From assembly GCF_017355265.1 (NCBI RefSeq), contig NZ_JADIJQ010000010.1, positions 52,001-105,974 on the forward strand: a DNA stretch of 53,974 nt, written 5' to 3'. Every line of letters starts with the position of its first letter. The stretch's first letter is position 1. This DNA is from Tessaracoccus sp. SD287 (lineage in GTDB: Bacteria; Actinomycetota; Actinomycetes; Propionibacteriales; Propionibacteriaceae). The translations under genes and the position numbers were made by a program. Positions 9,256-16,829 of the stretch are shown piece after piece. The notes beneath the pieces were generated by a model. It did no database searches. It saw nothing but the letters and a program-made list of their open reading frames with translations, and was not told the origin of the DNA.

Positions 9256-9341
9256 TCGGGTGGACTTGCGTGCAGGGGAAGGCATGCGAATCTCCACCCG
9301 GGGGTCATTTCTTTGTCCCGGGGCGCCCCGGGATCGACCCC
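9256..9341 (+). promoter_or_regulatory. Structured leader region: two strong consecutive hairpins
   Basis: Hairpin 1 spans 9256-9299. Outer arms CGGGTGGA and TCCACCCG pair perfectly, and an inner stem TTGCGTGC / GCATGCGAA (one bulge, one G-T pair) closes on the loop AGGGGAAG. Hairpin 2 spans 9299-9341. Outer arms GGGGGTC and GACCCCC enclose the 18-base palindrome TCCCGGGGCGCCCCGGGA at 9315-9332. Neither is followed by a T-run, so they are not typical intrinsic terminators. They lie between the promoter at 9214-9243 and the zinc-ribbon gene at 9465. I could not match them to a riboswitch class. Confidence 0.5.
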
Positions 9342-9464
9342 CAGCGGCGCGCCGTACGCAGGAAAACCCCGCAGCTGAGCGTGATCTGGGTAGCATTGAC
9401 GCGTAGCGGAGGTCGATGTCCATCACGGATGGGGCCTGCGACCGGACCAATCAAGGAGGACAAC

Positions 9465-9626
9465 GTGGCTGACGAGACCTACAAGGGTGAGTTCTACTGC
9501 GTCAAGTGCAAGCAGAAGCGCACTGCCGAGGGCAACGTCGTCGTGAACGACAAGGGCACGCGCATGGCCAAGGGCAAGTGCCCCGAGTGCGGCACCAACC
9601 TGAACCGCATTCTGGGTCGCGCCTGA
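9465..9626 (+). CDS. Small DUF5679-type zinc-ribbon protein
   Basis: 53 aa from GTG 9465, with AAGGAGG ideally spaced upstream. The protein has two CxxC pairs, CVKC at residues 12-15 and CPEC at 39-42, separated by a basic segment (KQKRTAEG, then VNDKGTRMAKGK). This is the four-cysteine zinc-ribbon layout of the DUF5679 family. Function is unknown; small zinc ribbons often bind nucleic acid or ribosomes. It appears to be its own transcription unit: promoter, roughly 210-base structured leader, strong ribosome binding site, and a hairpin terminator 15 bases after the stop. Strong signals at both ends suggest a well-expressed product. Confidence 0.88.
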   Translation: MADETYKGEFYCVKCKQKRTAEGNVVVNDKGTRMAKGKCPECGTNLNRILGRA

Positions 9627-9641
9627 TCCATCCTGTCGAAG

Positions 9642-9668
9642 GGGCCAGCCACTGCGGCTGGCCCTTTC
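9642..9668 (+). terminator. Intrinsic terminator after the zinc-ribbon gene
   Basis: GGGCCAGCC (9642-9650) and GGCTGGCCC (9656-9664) form a perfect 9-bp stem with loop ACTGC, followed by TTTCGTCGTT. Confidence 0.8.
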
Positions 9669-9687
9669 GTCGTTCCCGGGCGTTGGT

Positions 9688-9736
9688 GTTGTCCGGTAGG
9701 GCTCCGACGTTGTCCATGTCAGTGCGGGCGTTGTCC
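9688..9736 (+). repeat. Three GTTGTCC direct repeats spaced exactly 21 bases
   Basis: GTTGTCC occurs at 9688-9694, 9709-9715 and 9730-9736. The constant 21-base period equals two DNA helical turns, as expected for protein sites on one face. They lie 50-100 bases upstream of the cyclodehydratase-like gene at 9787. No clear -10 box was seen downstream. Confidence 0.5.
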
Positions 9737-9786
9737 GCTGGGGTCGGGGCCTTTTCGGCGGGCCGGCACCGGCGTTGGCTGTGACC

Positions 9787-10605
9787 ATGACTTCACACCT
9801 GACACCGCTGGTCGACGCTGCCCCGACCACCGACATGATCCCCTGCCCTGCCGACGACCGGTGGCGGCTGCACCACCGGGCGCGAGTGCAGGCGCTGGCC
9901 GGCGGCGACGTGCTGCTGGCCTGTGCGGGGCGGCGCTGGCATCTGCGGGGGTTGCGTCCCGAGCTGCTCGAGTGGCTGCTGTCCCTGACGCCGTGGCCGC
10001 AACGGGTGCCGCTGCCCACCGGGGTGCAGGCACGCCGACTGGCGGCATGGCTGAGCTCGGGGGGCCTGGTCACCCGGTCGGCGCTGTGGCAGACCACCCT
10101 GGTCTCGCGTGGGTACTCCTGCCTTCGCAGCGGGTTGTCCACCCGCATCCCGGTGGCGCGCCGTACCCTGCCGCAGCCCGACGACCTGGCCGTCCACCCG
10201 GGGCTGGTGATCCTCGAGGACAGCGAGCACGACCGGGTTGCCACCTGGCTGTTGCGGCAAGCGGGCGTGCCCCACGTGGTGGCCGACCTGGGGGCCGACA
10301 TCTGCCGCGTCGGGACCTTCTTGTCGGCCCGGGGGTGCACCCGCTGCCACGACCTGACCTCGATGGCCCAGCGTCCGTTGCTGGCCCACCGCATGGGGTA
10401 TGCGGCCCCGCGCCCCGAGGTGGCCGAATGGATGGGTGACTGGGCGGCCAATCAGATCGTCCTGGCCGTGCGGCGGTGGCAGTCGGGCCAGGACCTGACG
10501 TCGGGCTGGTCATGGTTGGACACGACGGGCCAGACCGGTCACGAACCGGTCCGGCCCCACCGGTGGTGCTGTGCAGCCTCACTTCCCGTACCGCGGGCGG
10601 CGTGA
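9787..10605 (+). CDS. Rv3196-like protein resembling a bacteriocin cyclodehydratase (TOMM E1-like) domain
   Basis: 272 aa from ATG 9787; GTG 9781 is an alternative and neither has a strong ribosome binding site. Features include an N-terminal region resembling a RiPP-type peptide-binding domain (VQALAGGDVLLACAGRRWHL, then RGLRPELLEWLLSL). A central half follows (LVILEDSEHDRVATWLL, then VPHVVADLGADICRVGTFL), and CTRCHDL sits near residue 180, like the Cys-x-x-Cys of E1-like cyclodehydratase partners. No YcaO gene or obvious precursor peptide is in the window. Its place next to the DUF2342 gene and whiB7 matches Rv3196 of mycobacteria (from memory). Such stand-alone copies have no known product, so the bacteriocin label describes homology only. 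It converges on whiB7 with a 10-base gap. Confidence 0.6.
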   Translation: MTSHLTPLVDAAPTTDMIPCPADDRWRLHHRARVQALAGGDVLLACAGRRWHLRGLRPELLEWLLSLTPWPQRVPLPTGVQARRLAAWLSSGGLVTRSALWQTTLVSRGYSCLRSGLSTRIPVARRTLPQPDDLAVHPGLVILEDSEHDRVATWLLRQAGVPHVVADLGADICRVGTFLSARGCTRCHDLTSMAQRPLLAHRMGYAAPRPEVAEWMGDWAANQIVLAVRRWQSGQDLTSGWSWLDTTGQTGHEPVRPHRWCCAASLPVPRAA

Positions 10606-10615
10606 GGACGCACCC

Positions 10616-10954
10616 TCAGGCCGCCTCGCGTCCGCTGGCCTCGGCGCGCGGCTGAGCTGGCAGCGGGGTCGGTTCGGGCTCTGGCAACGGATTCTTGCGA
10701 GGCCTGCCGCGCGGACGCTTGCGGGCCACGATGGCGCCGTCGACGATCAGTTGACCGCCCCAGACGCCGTGGGGCTCGCCGCGCCGCAGGGCCCCGTCGA
10801 GGCATTCCTGCATCAACGGACAGGTCTGGCAGACGAGCTTGGCGGCCTCGACGTCGGACGGATCGGCGGCGAAGAACAACTCGGGGTCATGATCGAGGCA
10901 CGACAACTCGGCCGCGACGTCCACTGCGTAGATGTCGAGCTGGTCGAAGGGCAT
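10616..10954 (-). CDS. whiB7: WhiB7-type Fe-S transcription regulator
   Basis: 112 aa from ATG 10954, with AGGAGA 6 bases upstream; the in-frame extension towards 11044 lacks such a site and crosses the attenuator. Four cysteines (C19, C42, C45, C51) fit the WhiB 4Fe-4S signature, with CQTCPLMQEC in the middle. The G[V/I]WGG turn is GVWGG at 63-67, and a C-terminal AT-hook follows (KRPRGRPRKNP, about 79-89). The AT-hook after GVWGG defines WhiB7, which binds the principal sigma factor and AT-rich DNA next to -35 to switch on intrinsic antibiotic resistance and redox genes. The Pro/Glu-rich tail is about 20 residues longer than in mycobacterial WhiB7. Expression is probably controlled by the uORF and terminator upstream. 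Confidence 0.93.
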   Translation of the reverse strand: MPFDQLDIYAVDVAAELSCLDHDPELFFAADPSDVEAAKLVCQTCPLMQECLDGALRRGEPHGVWGGQLIVDGAIVARKRPRGRPRKNPLPEPEPTPLPAQPRAEASGREAA

Positions 10955-11000
10955 GGTGTCTCCTGGATTTCCTGGAACGTGTGTGCTGGTGGTCCGGGAA

Positions 11001-11037
11001 ACAGAAGAGCCGTGAATCCCGGTGGTGGATTCACGGC
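11001..11037 (-). terminator. Intrinsic terminator/attenuator in the whiB7 leader
   Basis: On the minus strand GCCGTGAATCC and GGATTCACGGC form a perfect 11-bp stem with a 7-base loop, followed by the T-rich run TCTTCTGTTT. It lies 18 bases after the uORF stop and about 47 bases before the whiB7 ATG. Such a terminator between a leader peptide and whiB7 matches the attenuation control known for mycobacterial whiB7. A candidate competing segment lies inside the uORF: GGATTC-GCCC (minus strand, 11086-11077) can pair with GGGC-CGT-GAATCC at the 5' side of this stem. Confidence 0.85.
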
Positions 11038-11055
11038 CCGACATGGCTGGTCAGC

Positions 11056-11241
11056 TCAGCAGCTGTGCCTGTCTGGGGGCGAATCCGTGGAGTTGTCCTG
11101 CGAGGTGGAAAATTCGACAGTGGTCCCGTTGCCGAGGCCATCATTGGCGCCGCGGGCACGCACGCGGACACTGCCGGCGACGGCGAGGCGGGGCGCGACG
11201 ACGTCCCGCGCCTCGGCGCTGGTCACAGTGTTGATGATCAT
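11056..11241 (-). CDS. whiB7 leader uORF (61 codons)
   Basis: The 61-codon frame starts at ATG 11241 (MIINTVTSAEARDVV) behind a strong GAGGAGG site 7 bases upstream, and ends DSPPDRHSC at 11056. The peptide has no recognisable domain, and its second half is rich in Asp, Ser, Thr and Pro. It lies between the whiB7 promoter region and the terminator at 11001-11037, so its translation is probably the sensor for ribosome stalling. Whether the peptide itself has a function is unknown. Its last codons contain the GGATTC that can pair with the terminator. Confidence 0.7.
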   Translation of the reverse strand: MIINTVTSAEARDVVAPRLAVAGSVRVRARGANDGLGNGTTVEFSTSQDNSTDSPPDRHSC

Positions 11242-11299
11242 CGGTCCACCTCCTCTCGCATGGGATCAGCCGGCGTCGGCCGGGGATCGTGTGTGAGAC

Positions 11300-11339
11300 A
11301 CATTACAACTGCCCCCAGGGGGCACCGCAACCGATTTAA
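11300..11339 (-). promoter_or_regulatory. Candidate WhiB7-type promoter with AT-rich site next to -35
   Basis: Read on the minus strand: AT-rich TTAAAT (11339-11334), then TTGCGG (11330-11325), a 19-base spacer, and TAATGT (11305-11300). An AT tract just upstream of -35 is the known recognition mark of WhiB7, which autoactivates its own gene. The 19-base spacer is longer than ideal. The uORF starts about 60 bases downstream. A 12-base palindrome CGCATCGATGCG (11340-11351) abuts the AT tract. Confidence 0.6.
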
Positions 11340-11358
11340 CGCATCGATGCGGAAAAGA

Positions 11359-13467
11359 TCAGGGCCGGTGCGCGTCGAGGATCTCCAGCACGGCCTGCCC
11401 GTAGCGCTCGACCTTCGTCGGCCCCACTCCGGACACCTCGAGCAGGTCCTCGGCGGAGGCTGGCATCGCCTCGGCGATGGCGACGAGGGTGGCATCGGTG
11501 AACACGATGTAGGCCGGCGAACCGTCGGCCACCTGCTTGCGCCACTGCTTCAGGTCGAGCAGCAGCCGCTCGTCGTAGTCGGACGGGCAGGCCGCGTGGC
11601 GTCCCAGTTTGCGCTCGGCGGCGCTGGTCAACGACTCCTCGCAGACCCGACACTTCTGCGACAGCGCGCTGCGATCACGGCGCTTGCGGCTCGTGGCGGC
11701 CACCGGCTCCTTCAAGGTGCCCGGTGTCAGTCCGGCCAGGAATCGTGACATCCGCCGCCCGGCACGACCGGGACCGCCGCTGCGTGACCAACTGAGCCGC
11801 AGGTGTTCGCGGGCTCGGGTGACCCCGACGTAGAGCAGCCGACGTTCCTCGTCGATGGCAGCCGGGGTGGTCGACAGCACGAACGGGATGGATCCTTCCG
11901 CCACTCCCGCCACCGCGACGGCGTCCCATTCCAGGCCCTTGGCCGAGTGCAGCGTGGCCAGGGTGACGCCCTGGCCCACGGGCACCTCCTGGCGGGCGGC
12001 ACGGGCCTGCAACTCGTCGACGACCCCGGCCAGGTCCAGGGTCGAGTCGGTCTGCGCGATCTCGGCGGCCAAGTCCACCAAGGCCGACAGCGATTCCCAG
12101 CGCTCCCGCGCCGCCCCGGCGCCGACCGGCGCCTCGTCCGACCAGCCGGACCCGGACAGGATGGCCTTGACCGCCGCCAGACCCGGGTCGTTCGGGGTGT
12201 TCTGGGCGTGCCCGGCCAACAGCCGCAGCGCCTGGCGGATCTCAGGGCGCTCGTAGAACCGTTCCGAGCCGCGCACCACGTAGGGCACCCCCGCCTCGGT
12301 CAGCGCCGCCTCGAAGGCCGGGGCCTGGGCGTTGATGCGGAACAGCACGGCCATCTCGCGCCACTCGGTGCCGCCCCGGTTGAGGCCCTGCAGCCAACTG
12401 ACCACGGCCCGGGCCTCGTCGGAGTCGGTGGTGTGGCCCTCGAAGACCGGGGCCGGGCCATCGGGTCGTTGGGCTCGCAGCAGCAGCTTCGGGCCGCGAT
12501 GGGTGAACTGTGGCGGGTGGAGGACCTTGTTGGCCAGGTCGACGACCTGCGGCGTGGAGCGGTAGTCCCGGTCGAGGCGGACGATCTTGGCGTCGGGGTG
12601 GCGTTGGGTGAAGTTGGTCAGGAAGTCGGGTCGTGCGCCGGCATAGGAGTGGATCGACTGCGCCGGGTCGCCGACCACGCACAGGTCCTCGCGCTGTCCC
12701 AGCCAGGCCATCAGCACCGCCTGCTGCAACGGGCTGACGTCCTGGTACTCGTCCACGGTGAAGTGCCGGTACCGGTCACGCACCTGGGCGGCGACCTCGG
12801 GAAACTCGTGCAGCATGGCGACGGTGCACAACAGGATGTCCTCGAAGTCGATGACCCCCCGCTCACGCTTGATGTTCTCGTAGTCGGTGATGACCTTGGC
12901 GACCACCGTGGGCTCGATGCCGTTGACCTCACGATGGGATCCGCGGGCCAGCGCGGGGTAACTGCCCGGGGTCACGTTGGAGACCTTGGACCAGCTGATC
13001 TCGGCCGACAGGTCACGGATGGTGGTGGTCTCGTGCGAGAGCCGGTTGCGGGCCGCGGCCTCGGCCACCAGCCCGTAGCGCGACTGGCTGACCGGCGGCA
13101 GTTCGCTGCCGTAGGACCGTGGCCAGAAGTACTGCAGTTGCCGCAGCGCCGCGGAATGGAAGGTGCGTGCCTGCACCCCCGTGACCCCCAACTCGGCGAG
13201 CCGTCCCCGCATCTCCCCCGCGGCGCGGGTGGTGAACGTCACGGCGAGGGTGCGGGTCGGATCTGCCGCCCCGATGGTCGCGGCATGGGCGATGCGGTGG
13301 GTGATGGCCCGAGTCTTGCCGGTACCGGCCCCCGCTATCACGACCAGGGGACCCTCGACGGCCTCGGCGACCTCCCGCTGGTCGGGGTCGAGGGCAGCCA
13401 GGATCGCCTCGCTGCTCGCAGCGGTCGGTACGTCGGTGACGGGGTCCAGTTCAGGCACGCCCTTCAC
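11359..13467 (-). CDS. uvrD2: UvrD2-type superfamily 1A DNA helicase with HRDC domain
   Basis: 702 aa, close to mycobacterial UvrD2. Motifs in order: Walker A VIAGAGTGKTRAI (about 42-55), motif Ia TFTTRAAGEM, Walker B VDEYQDVSPLQQ, motif III VVGDPAQSIHSYAGA, motif IV DRDYRSTPQVV, motif V TLHSAKGLEWDAV and motif VI LYVGVTRAREHLRLSW. After the helicase core come a metal-binding-type segment CRVCEES-GRHAAC and a C-terminal HRDC domain (LLEVSGVGPTKVERYG). The enzyme unwinds DNA 3' to 5' in repair and is essential in mycobacteria. The start is GTG 13467; GTG 13458 is an alternative. The gene is upstream of and co-oriented with whiB7, and diverges from recC. Confidence 0.93.
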   Translation of the reverse strand: MKGVPELDPVTDVPTAASSEAILAALDPDQREVAEAVEGPLVVIAGAGTGKTRAITHRIAHAATIGAADPTRTLAVTFTTRAAGEMRGRLAELGVTGVQARTFHSAALRQLQYFWPRSYGSELPPVSQSRYGLVAEAAARNRLSHETTTIRDLSAEISWSKVSNVTPGSYPALARGSHREVNGIEPTVVAKVITDYENIKRERGVIDFEDILLCTVAMLHEFPEVAAQVRDRYRHFTVDEYQDVSPLQQAVLMAWLGQREDLCVVGDPAQSIHSYAGARPDFLTNFTQRHPDAKIVRLDRDYRSTPQVVDLANKVLHPPQFTHRGPKLLLRAQRPDGPAPVFEGHTTDSDEARAVVSWLQGLNRGGTEWREMAVLFRINAQAPAFEAALTEAGVPYVVRGSERFYERPEIRQALRLLAGHAQNTPNDPGLAAVKAILSGSGWSDEAPVGAGAARERWESLSALVDLAAEIAQTDSTLDLAGVVDELQARAARQEVPVGQGVTLATLHSAKGLEWDAVAVAGVAEGSIPFVLSTTPAAIDEERRLLYVGVTRAREHLRLSWSRSGGPGRAGRRMSRFLAGLTPGTLKEPVAATSRKRRDRSALSQKCRVCEESLTSAAERKLGRHAACPSDYDERLLLDLKQWRKQVADGSPAYIVFTDATLVAIAEAMPASAEDLLEVSGVGPTKVERYGQAVLEILDAHRP

Positions 13468-13525
13468 TGTAGGCCCCCGCCGTGGGCGGCGACCCGGGCG
13501 TGGTCCGGACGACCTGGCGCAGGTT

Positions 13526-13548
13526 TTGTCGGCGCGGGGCCCTAGGGT
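13526..13548 (+). promoter_or_regulatory. Candidate PafBC-dependent (RecA-NDp) DNA-damage promoter of recCBD
   Basis: TTGTCGGCG (13526-13534), 8 bases, then TAGGGT (13543-13548). The published actinobacterial RecA-NDp/PafBC consensus is TTGTCRGTG-N8-TAnnnT; this site has one mismatch in the first element, exact spacing and an exact -10. It lies 50 bases upstream of the chosen recC start and is oriented towards recC. Confidence 0.75.
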
Positions 13549-13598
13549 GATTCATTGTGGGGTGCTGCCCCGGAACAGGTGATTGCCGAGAGGGACTG

Positions 13599-16500
13599 GT
13601 GGACGAGGTGCGTGGTCTGAGCGTGGTGACCGGGTCGCGATTGGACGACCTGGTGGCCGCCATGGCGTCCGCGCTGGACGACGGCACCGGTGACCCCTTC
13701 GCTTTGCAGTTGGCGGTCGTCCCCGGCCCTGCGCACCAGCGCCACGTCTCCCAGGCCGTGGCCAGCAACAATGGCTACGGTGTCTGCGCGGGGGTGGAGT
13801 TCCTGACCGTCCCCGGCCTGCGCAGGCGTCTCCACGTCAGTCTCGCCGCCGGTGAGCTGCCCCATCCCGACGACGACCCGTGGGCCACCTCACAGCTGGC
13901 CCGGTTGGCGCTGCAGGTCTTCGACGAGGTCGCCGGCGAGGCCTGGGCCCAGCCGTTGACCGACCATCTGGCCAGTGACGGCACCCGCCCCGGACGGCGC
14001 CTGGCCACCGGTCACCGGGTCGCGCGCCTGGCCCGCAGCTACTGCCGTGACGCCCCCGCCATGATCGACGCCTGGGACCAGGGCCGGTCCACCGACGCCG
14101 ACGGCCACGAGCTGGACGAGGGCTACCGGTGGCAGGCCAAGCTGTGGCAGCGCCTGGTCGGCAAGGCAGGTGCTGCCCATCCGCTGGCCCAGCACCGCGA
14201 CCTGCTGGCCCGCCTCGTGGCCGCACCGCCGGCCTGGCTGCCCGCCCGGGTGCACCTGCTGGCCGTCGACGCCCTGCACCCGCAGGACGTCGAGCTGGTG
14301 GCACACCTGGCCAGGGTCTGCCAGGTCCGGGTCTGGCAGCTCGACCATTCCAGCCCCGTCGACGGCGCGGTGCTGCAGCGTCTGGCGCAGGTGCACGCGA
14401 CCGCCCGCGTCGGCTGGCTGGCCTGCGCCGACGAGGTCAGCAGCATCGAGGTGCCGGCCCCGCCGCCCGGCCCAGCTTCCATGCTGGCAGCGCTGCAGTC
14501 AGCGGTGCGGGGCCAGCCGGTGGCCCCGACGGCGGTGACCGACGGTGACGACACCATCCGGGTGCTGCCCTCCCACGGCCCGAACCGCCAGGTCGAGGTG
14601 CTCCGCGACCACCTGTGCGGACTGTTCGAGGACGACCCCACCCTGGAGCCGCGGGACGTCGCCGTCCTCTGCCCGAACCTGGACGAGTTCGCCTCGGTCC
14701 TCGATGCGGCGATGGTGGTCACGCCCACGGCGCCGGATGCCCATCCCGGGCACTGGTTGCGCACCTCGGTGAGCCACGACCGCGCCCGTCAGCCCAACGA
14801 GGTCCTGTCCCTGCTCGACCGGGTACTGGCCCTGAGGTCGGGGCGGGCCACGTGGCAGGACCTGTTCGACCTGTGCCTGTCGACGCCGGTGGCGACCCGG
14901 TGGGGCTTCGATGGTGATGGCGGGCAGGCACTGAAGCAGCTGTTGGCCAAGGCTGACATCCGCTGGGGCCTGGATCGTGCCCATCGCCGGGAGTTCGGGA
15001 TCAACTACGACCGGGGCACCTGGATCGCCGGGGTGGAGGCGCTGGCCCTGGGCGCGGCGCTGGCGGACTCACCCCTGGTGCAGTTCAAGTGGACCGCCCC
15101 TGCCGGCCACCTCGATTCGCAGGCCTCGGCCGGGGCGGGCCAGCTGGCCGAGTTCATCTCGCGGATTCGCAAGTTCTTCCACGAGTGCCAGCCGGCCACC
15201 GCCGCGGTGTGGAACGAGCGCCTCCAGAACCTGATCAGCGACGTCGTCGAGATGCCCCGTGCGCAGCGCTGGCAGGTGGCGGCCGCCCGAGCGGCCCTGT
15301 CGCGGTGGGCCGGTCCGCACCCGGACGCGACGATCCTGGGACGTGCCGACGTGCGGCAGGTGATCGCCGAGCTGTCCCGTGAACAGCGCACGCGTCCCAG
15401 CTTCGGCACCGGGGCCATGGTCGTGACCGGTCTGCGTGACCTGACTGGCATCCCCCACCGGGTGGTGGTGCTGCTGGGCCTGGACGACACCTCGTTCCCC
15501 CGCAAGGACAGGGCCGTGGGCGACGACATCCTGGCTGGCAGGTCCCGCCCGGGAATCCCGCATGCCCGCGAGGTCGACCAGCAGCACCTGCTGAACGCGA
15601 TCATGTCGGCCACCGAGCGACTGGTGATCACCTACCAGGCCCAGGACCCGTCAAGCCTCGACACCCGCGACCAGCCGGTGGCGATCAGCGAACTGGTGCA
15701 GGCCACCGCGGCGGCGGGGGCGCCCCTGGCCCCGCCGGTGCAACCGGACGGCCGCGGCGTCCTGCCGGCGCAGGCCTTCTCCCGCGGCAACTTCCTGTCC
15801 AACGACCAGGGGCCCACCGACGCCGACCGGCGTCCGTTCAGCTTCGACCGGCGCGCCCACCGGGCGGTGGCGCGGTTGGACCATGTCGGCATGCAGCACA
15901 CCGACCGTTACCCCGAGGGGCTGCTGCTGCACGACTTCCCGCCCGCCCCGCACCCGCAGGTCATTCGGCTGCAGGACCTGATCGCGTTCTTCAAGCATCC
16001 GGTCAGGAGCTTCCTCAGCCAGCGTGCCGGGCTCGGACTGGGCAGCTGGCAGGACGAGATGAGCACCGCCATCACCCTGGAATCAGACGGGCTCGGCTTC
16101 TGGAAGGTGAAGGACACCATGGTCGACCGGTTGCGCCAGGGCGAGGACATCGAGGCCCTCATCGCGCACCAGAAGACCAGCCCGCTCATCCCACCCACCG
16201 AGGCGGGGGTGATGGCGGTGGAGCGCGCGGCCCGCCAGGCAGGCCAACTCGCCACCCGACTCGCGCAGGATCCGACACCCCTTCGCCACCATGCCGTTGC
16301 CCTCGACGTCGGGCACCCACACGGCACGATCCGACTGGTCGGTTCGGTGCTGGCCCGCGGGGACTCCCACCTGACGGTGCAGACGGCGCGGGTGAAGGGC
16401 CACCACGTGATCGAGGCTTGGCTGAATGCGCTGGCCCTGTCGCTGGCGACCGGGCGGGCCCCACGCGCCGTCTTCGAGGAGGCGACCAGGACCCAGGTGC

Positions 16501-16829
16501 TCACCCTGGACCAGCGATCGGGCATGGGCTCGGTGGCGGCCGTGATGGCGGAGTACGTCGCCCTCTACGTGCATGGCCACACCCATCCGCTGGCGGCGCC
16601 TCCCCAGACCCTGTGGGCCATTCGTGAGCGTCCCGACGACCTCTTCGCGGGCAGGACGGCCTGGCAGGGCGAGTTCGACGACTCGTGGGGGCAGTTCACC
16701 TCCGCCAGGTGGAGCGCCGTCGGGGACCGCACCACCTGCTCGGCCGGCCATGACGGCGGCTGCTCGCGAGTCTCCATCGAGTCCATGGGGTCGCGACTGT
16801 TCGGCTCGGTTCACCTGGGGGTCCTGTGA
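13599..16829 (+). CDS. recC: RecC subunit of exonuclease V (RecBCD)
   Basis: About 1076 aa. RecC signatures include the N-terminal SRLDDLVAAMASALDDG and DPFALQLAVVPGPAHQRHVS. Mid-region signatures are SHDRARQPNEVLSLLDRVLAL, DLCLSTPVATRWGF, then GLDRAHRREFG. Later come VVVLLGLDDTSFPRKD and LVITYQAQDPSSLDTR. RecC is a defunct helicase-like scaffold that splits the duplex and reads Chi. The start was set at GTG 13599, with GAGAGGGA just upstream, rather than GTG 13557. The stop overlaps the recB ATG by one base (TGATG), so recC-recB-recD is one operon. It diverges from uvrD2 and has a damage-type promoter in front. Confidence 0.92.
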   Translation: MDEVRGLSVVTGSRLDDLVAAMASALDDGTGDPFALQLAVVPGPAHQRHVSQAVASNNGYGVCAGVEFLTVPGLRRRLHVSLAAGELPHPDDDPWATSQLARLALQVFDEVAGEAWAQPLTDHLASDGTRPGRRLATGHRVARLARSYCRDAPAMIDAWDQGRSTDADGHELDEGYRWQAKLWQRLVGKAGAAHPLAQHRDLLARLVAAPPAWLPARVHLLAVDALHPQDVELVAHLARVCQVRVWQLDHSSPVDGAVLQRLAQVHATARVGWLACADEVSSIEVPAPPPGPASMLAALQSAVRGQPVAPTAVTDGDDTIRVLPSHGPNRQVEVLRDHLCGLFEDDPTLEPRDVAVLCPNLDEFASVLDAAMVVTPTAPDAHPGHWLRTSVSHDRARQPNEVLSLLDRVLALRSGRATWQDLFDLCLSTPVATRWGFDGDGGQALKQLLAKADIRWGLDRAHRREFGINYDRGTWIAGVEALALGAALADSPLVQFKWTAPAGHLDSQASAGAGQLAEFISRIRKFFHECQPATAAVWNERLQNLISDVVEMPRAQRWQVAAARAALSRWAGPHPDATILGRADVRQVIAELSREQRTRPSFGTGAMVVTGLRDLTGIPHRVVVLLGLDDTSFPRKDRAVGDDILAGRSRPGIPHAREVDQQHLLNAIMSATERLVITYQAQDPSSLDTRDQPVAISELVQATAAAGAPLAPPVQPDGRGVLPAQAFSRGNFLSNDQGPTDADRRPFSFDRRAHRAVARLDHVGMQHTDRYPEGLLLHDFPPAPHPQVIRLQDLIAFFKHPVRSFLSQRAGLGLGSWQDEMSTAITLESDGLGFWKVKDTMVDRLRQGEDIEALIAHQKTSPLIPPTEAGVMAVERAARQAGQLATRLAQDPTPLRHHAVALDVGHPHGTIRLVGSVLARGDSHLTVQTARVKGHHVIEAWLNALALSLATGRAPRAVFEEATRTQVLTLDQRSGMGSVAAVMAEYVALYVHGHTHPLAAPPQTLWAIRERPDDLFAGRTAWQGEFDDSWGQFTSARWSAVGDRTTCSAGHDGGCSRVSIESMGSRLFGSVHLGVL

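Noticed and set aside
10955..11044. N-terminal extension of WhiB7 by 30 codons
   Set aside because: It runs through the intrinsic terminator, and known WhiB7 proteins start close to the first cysteine. AGGAGA supports ATG 10954.
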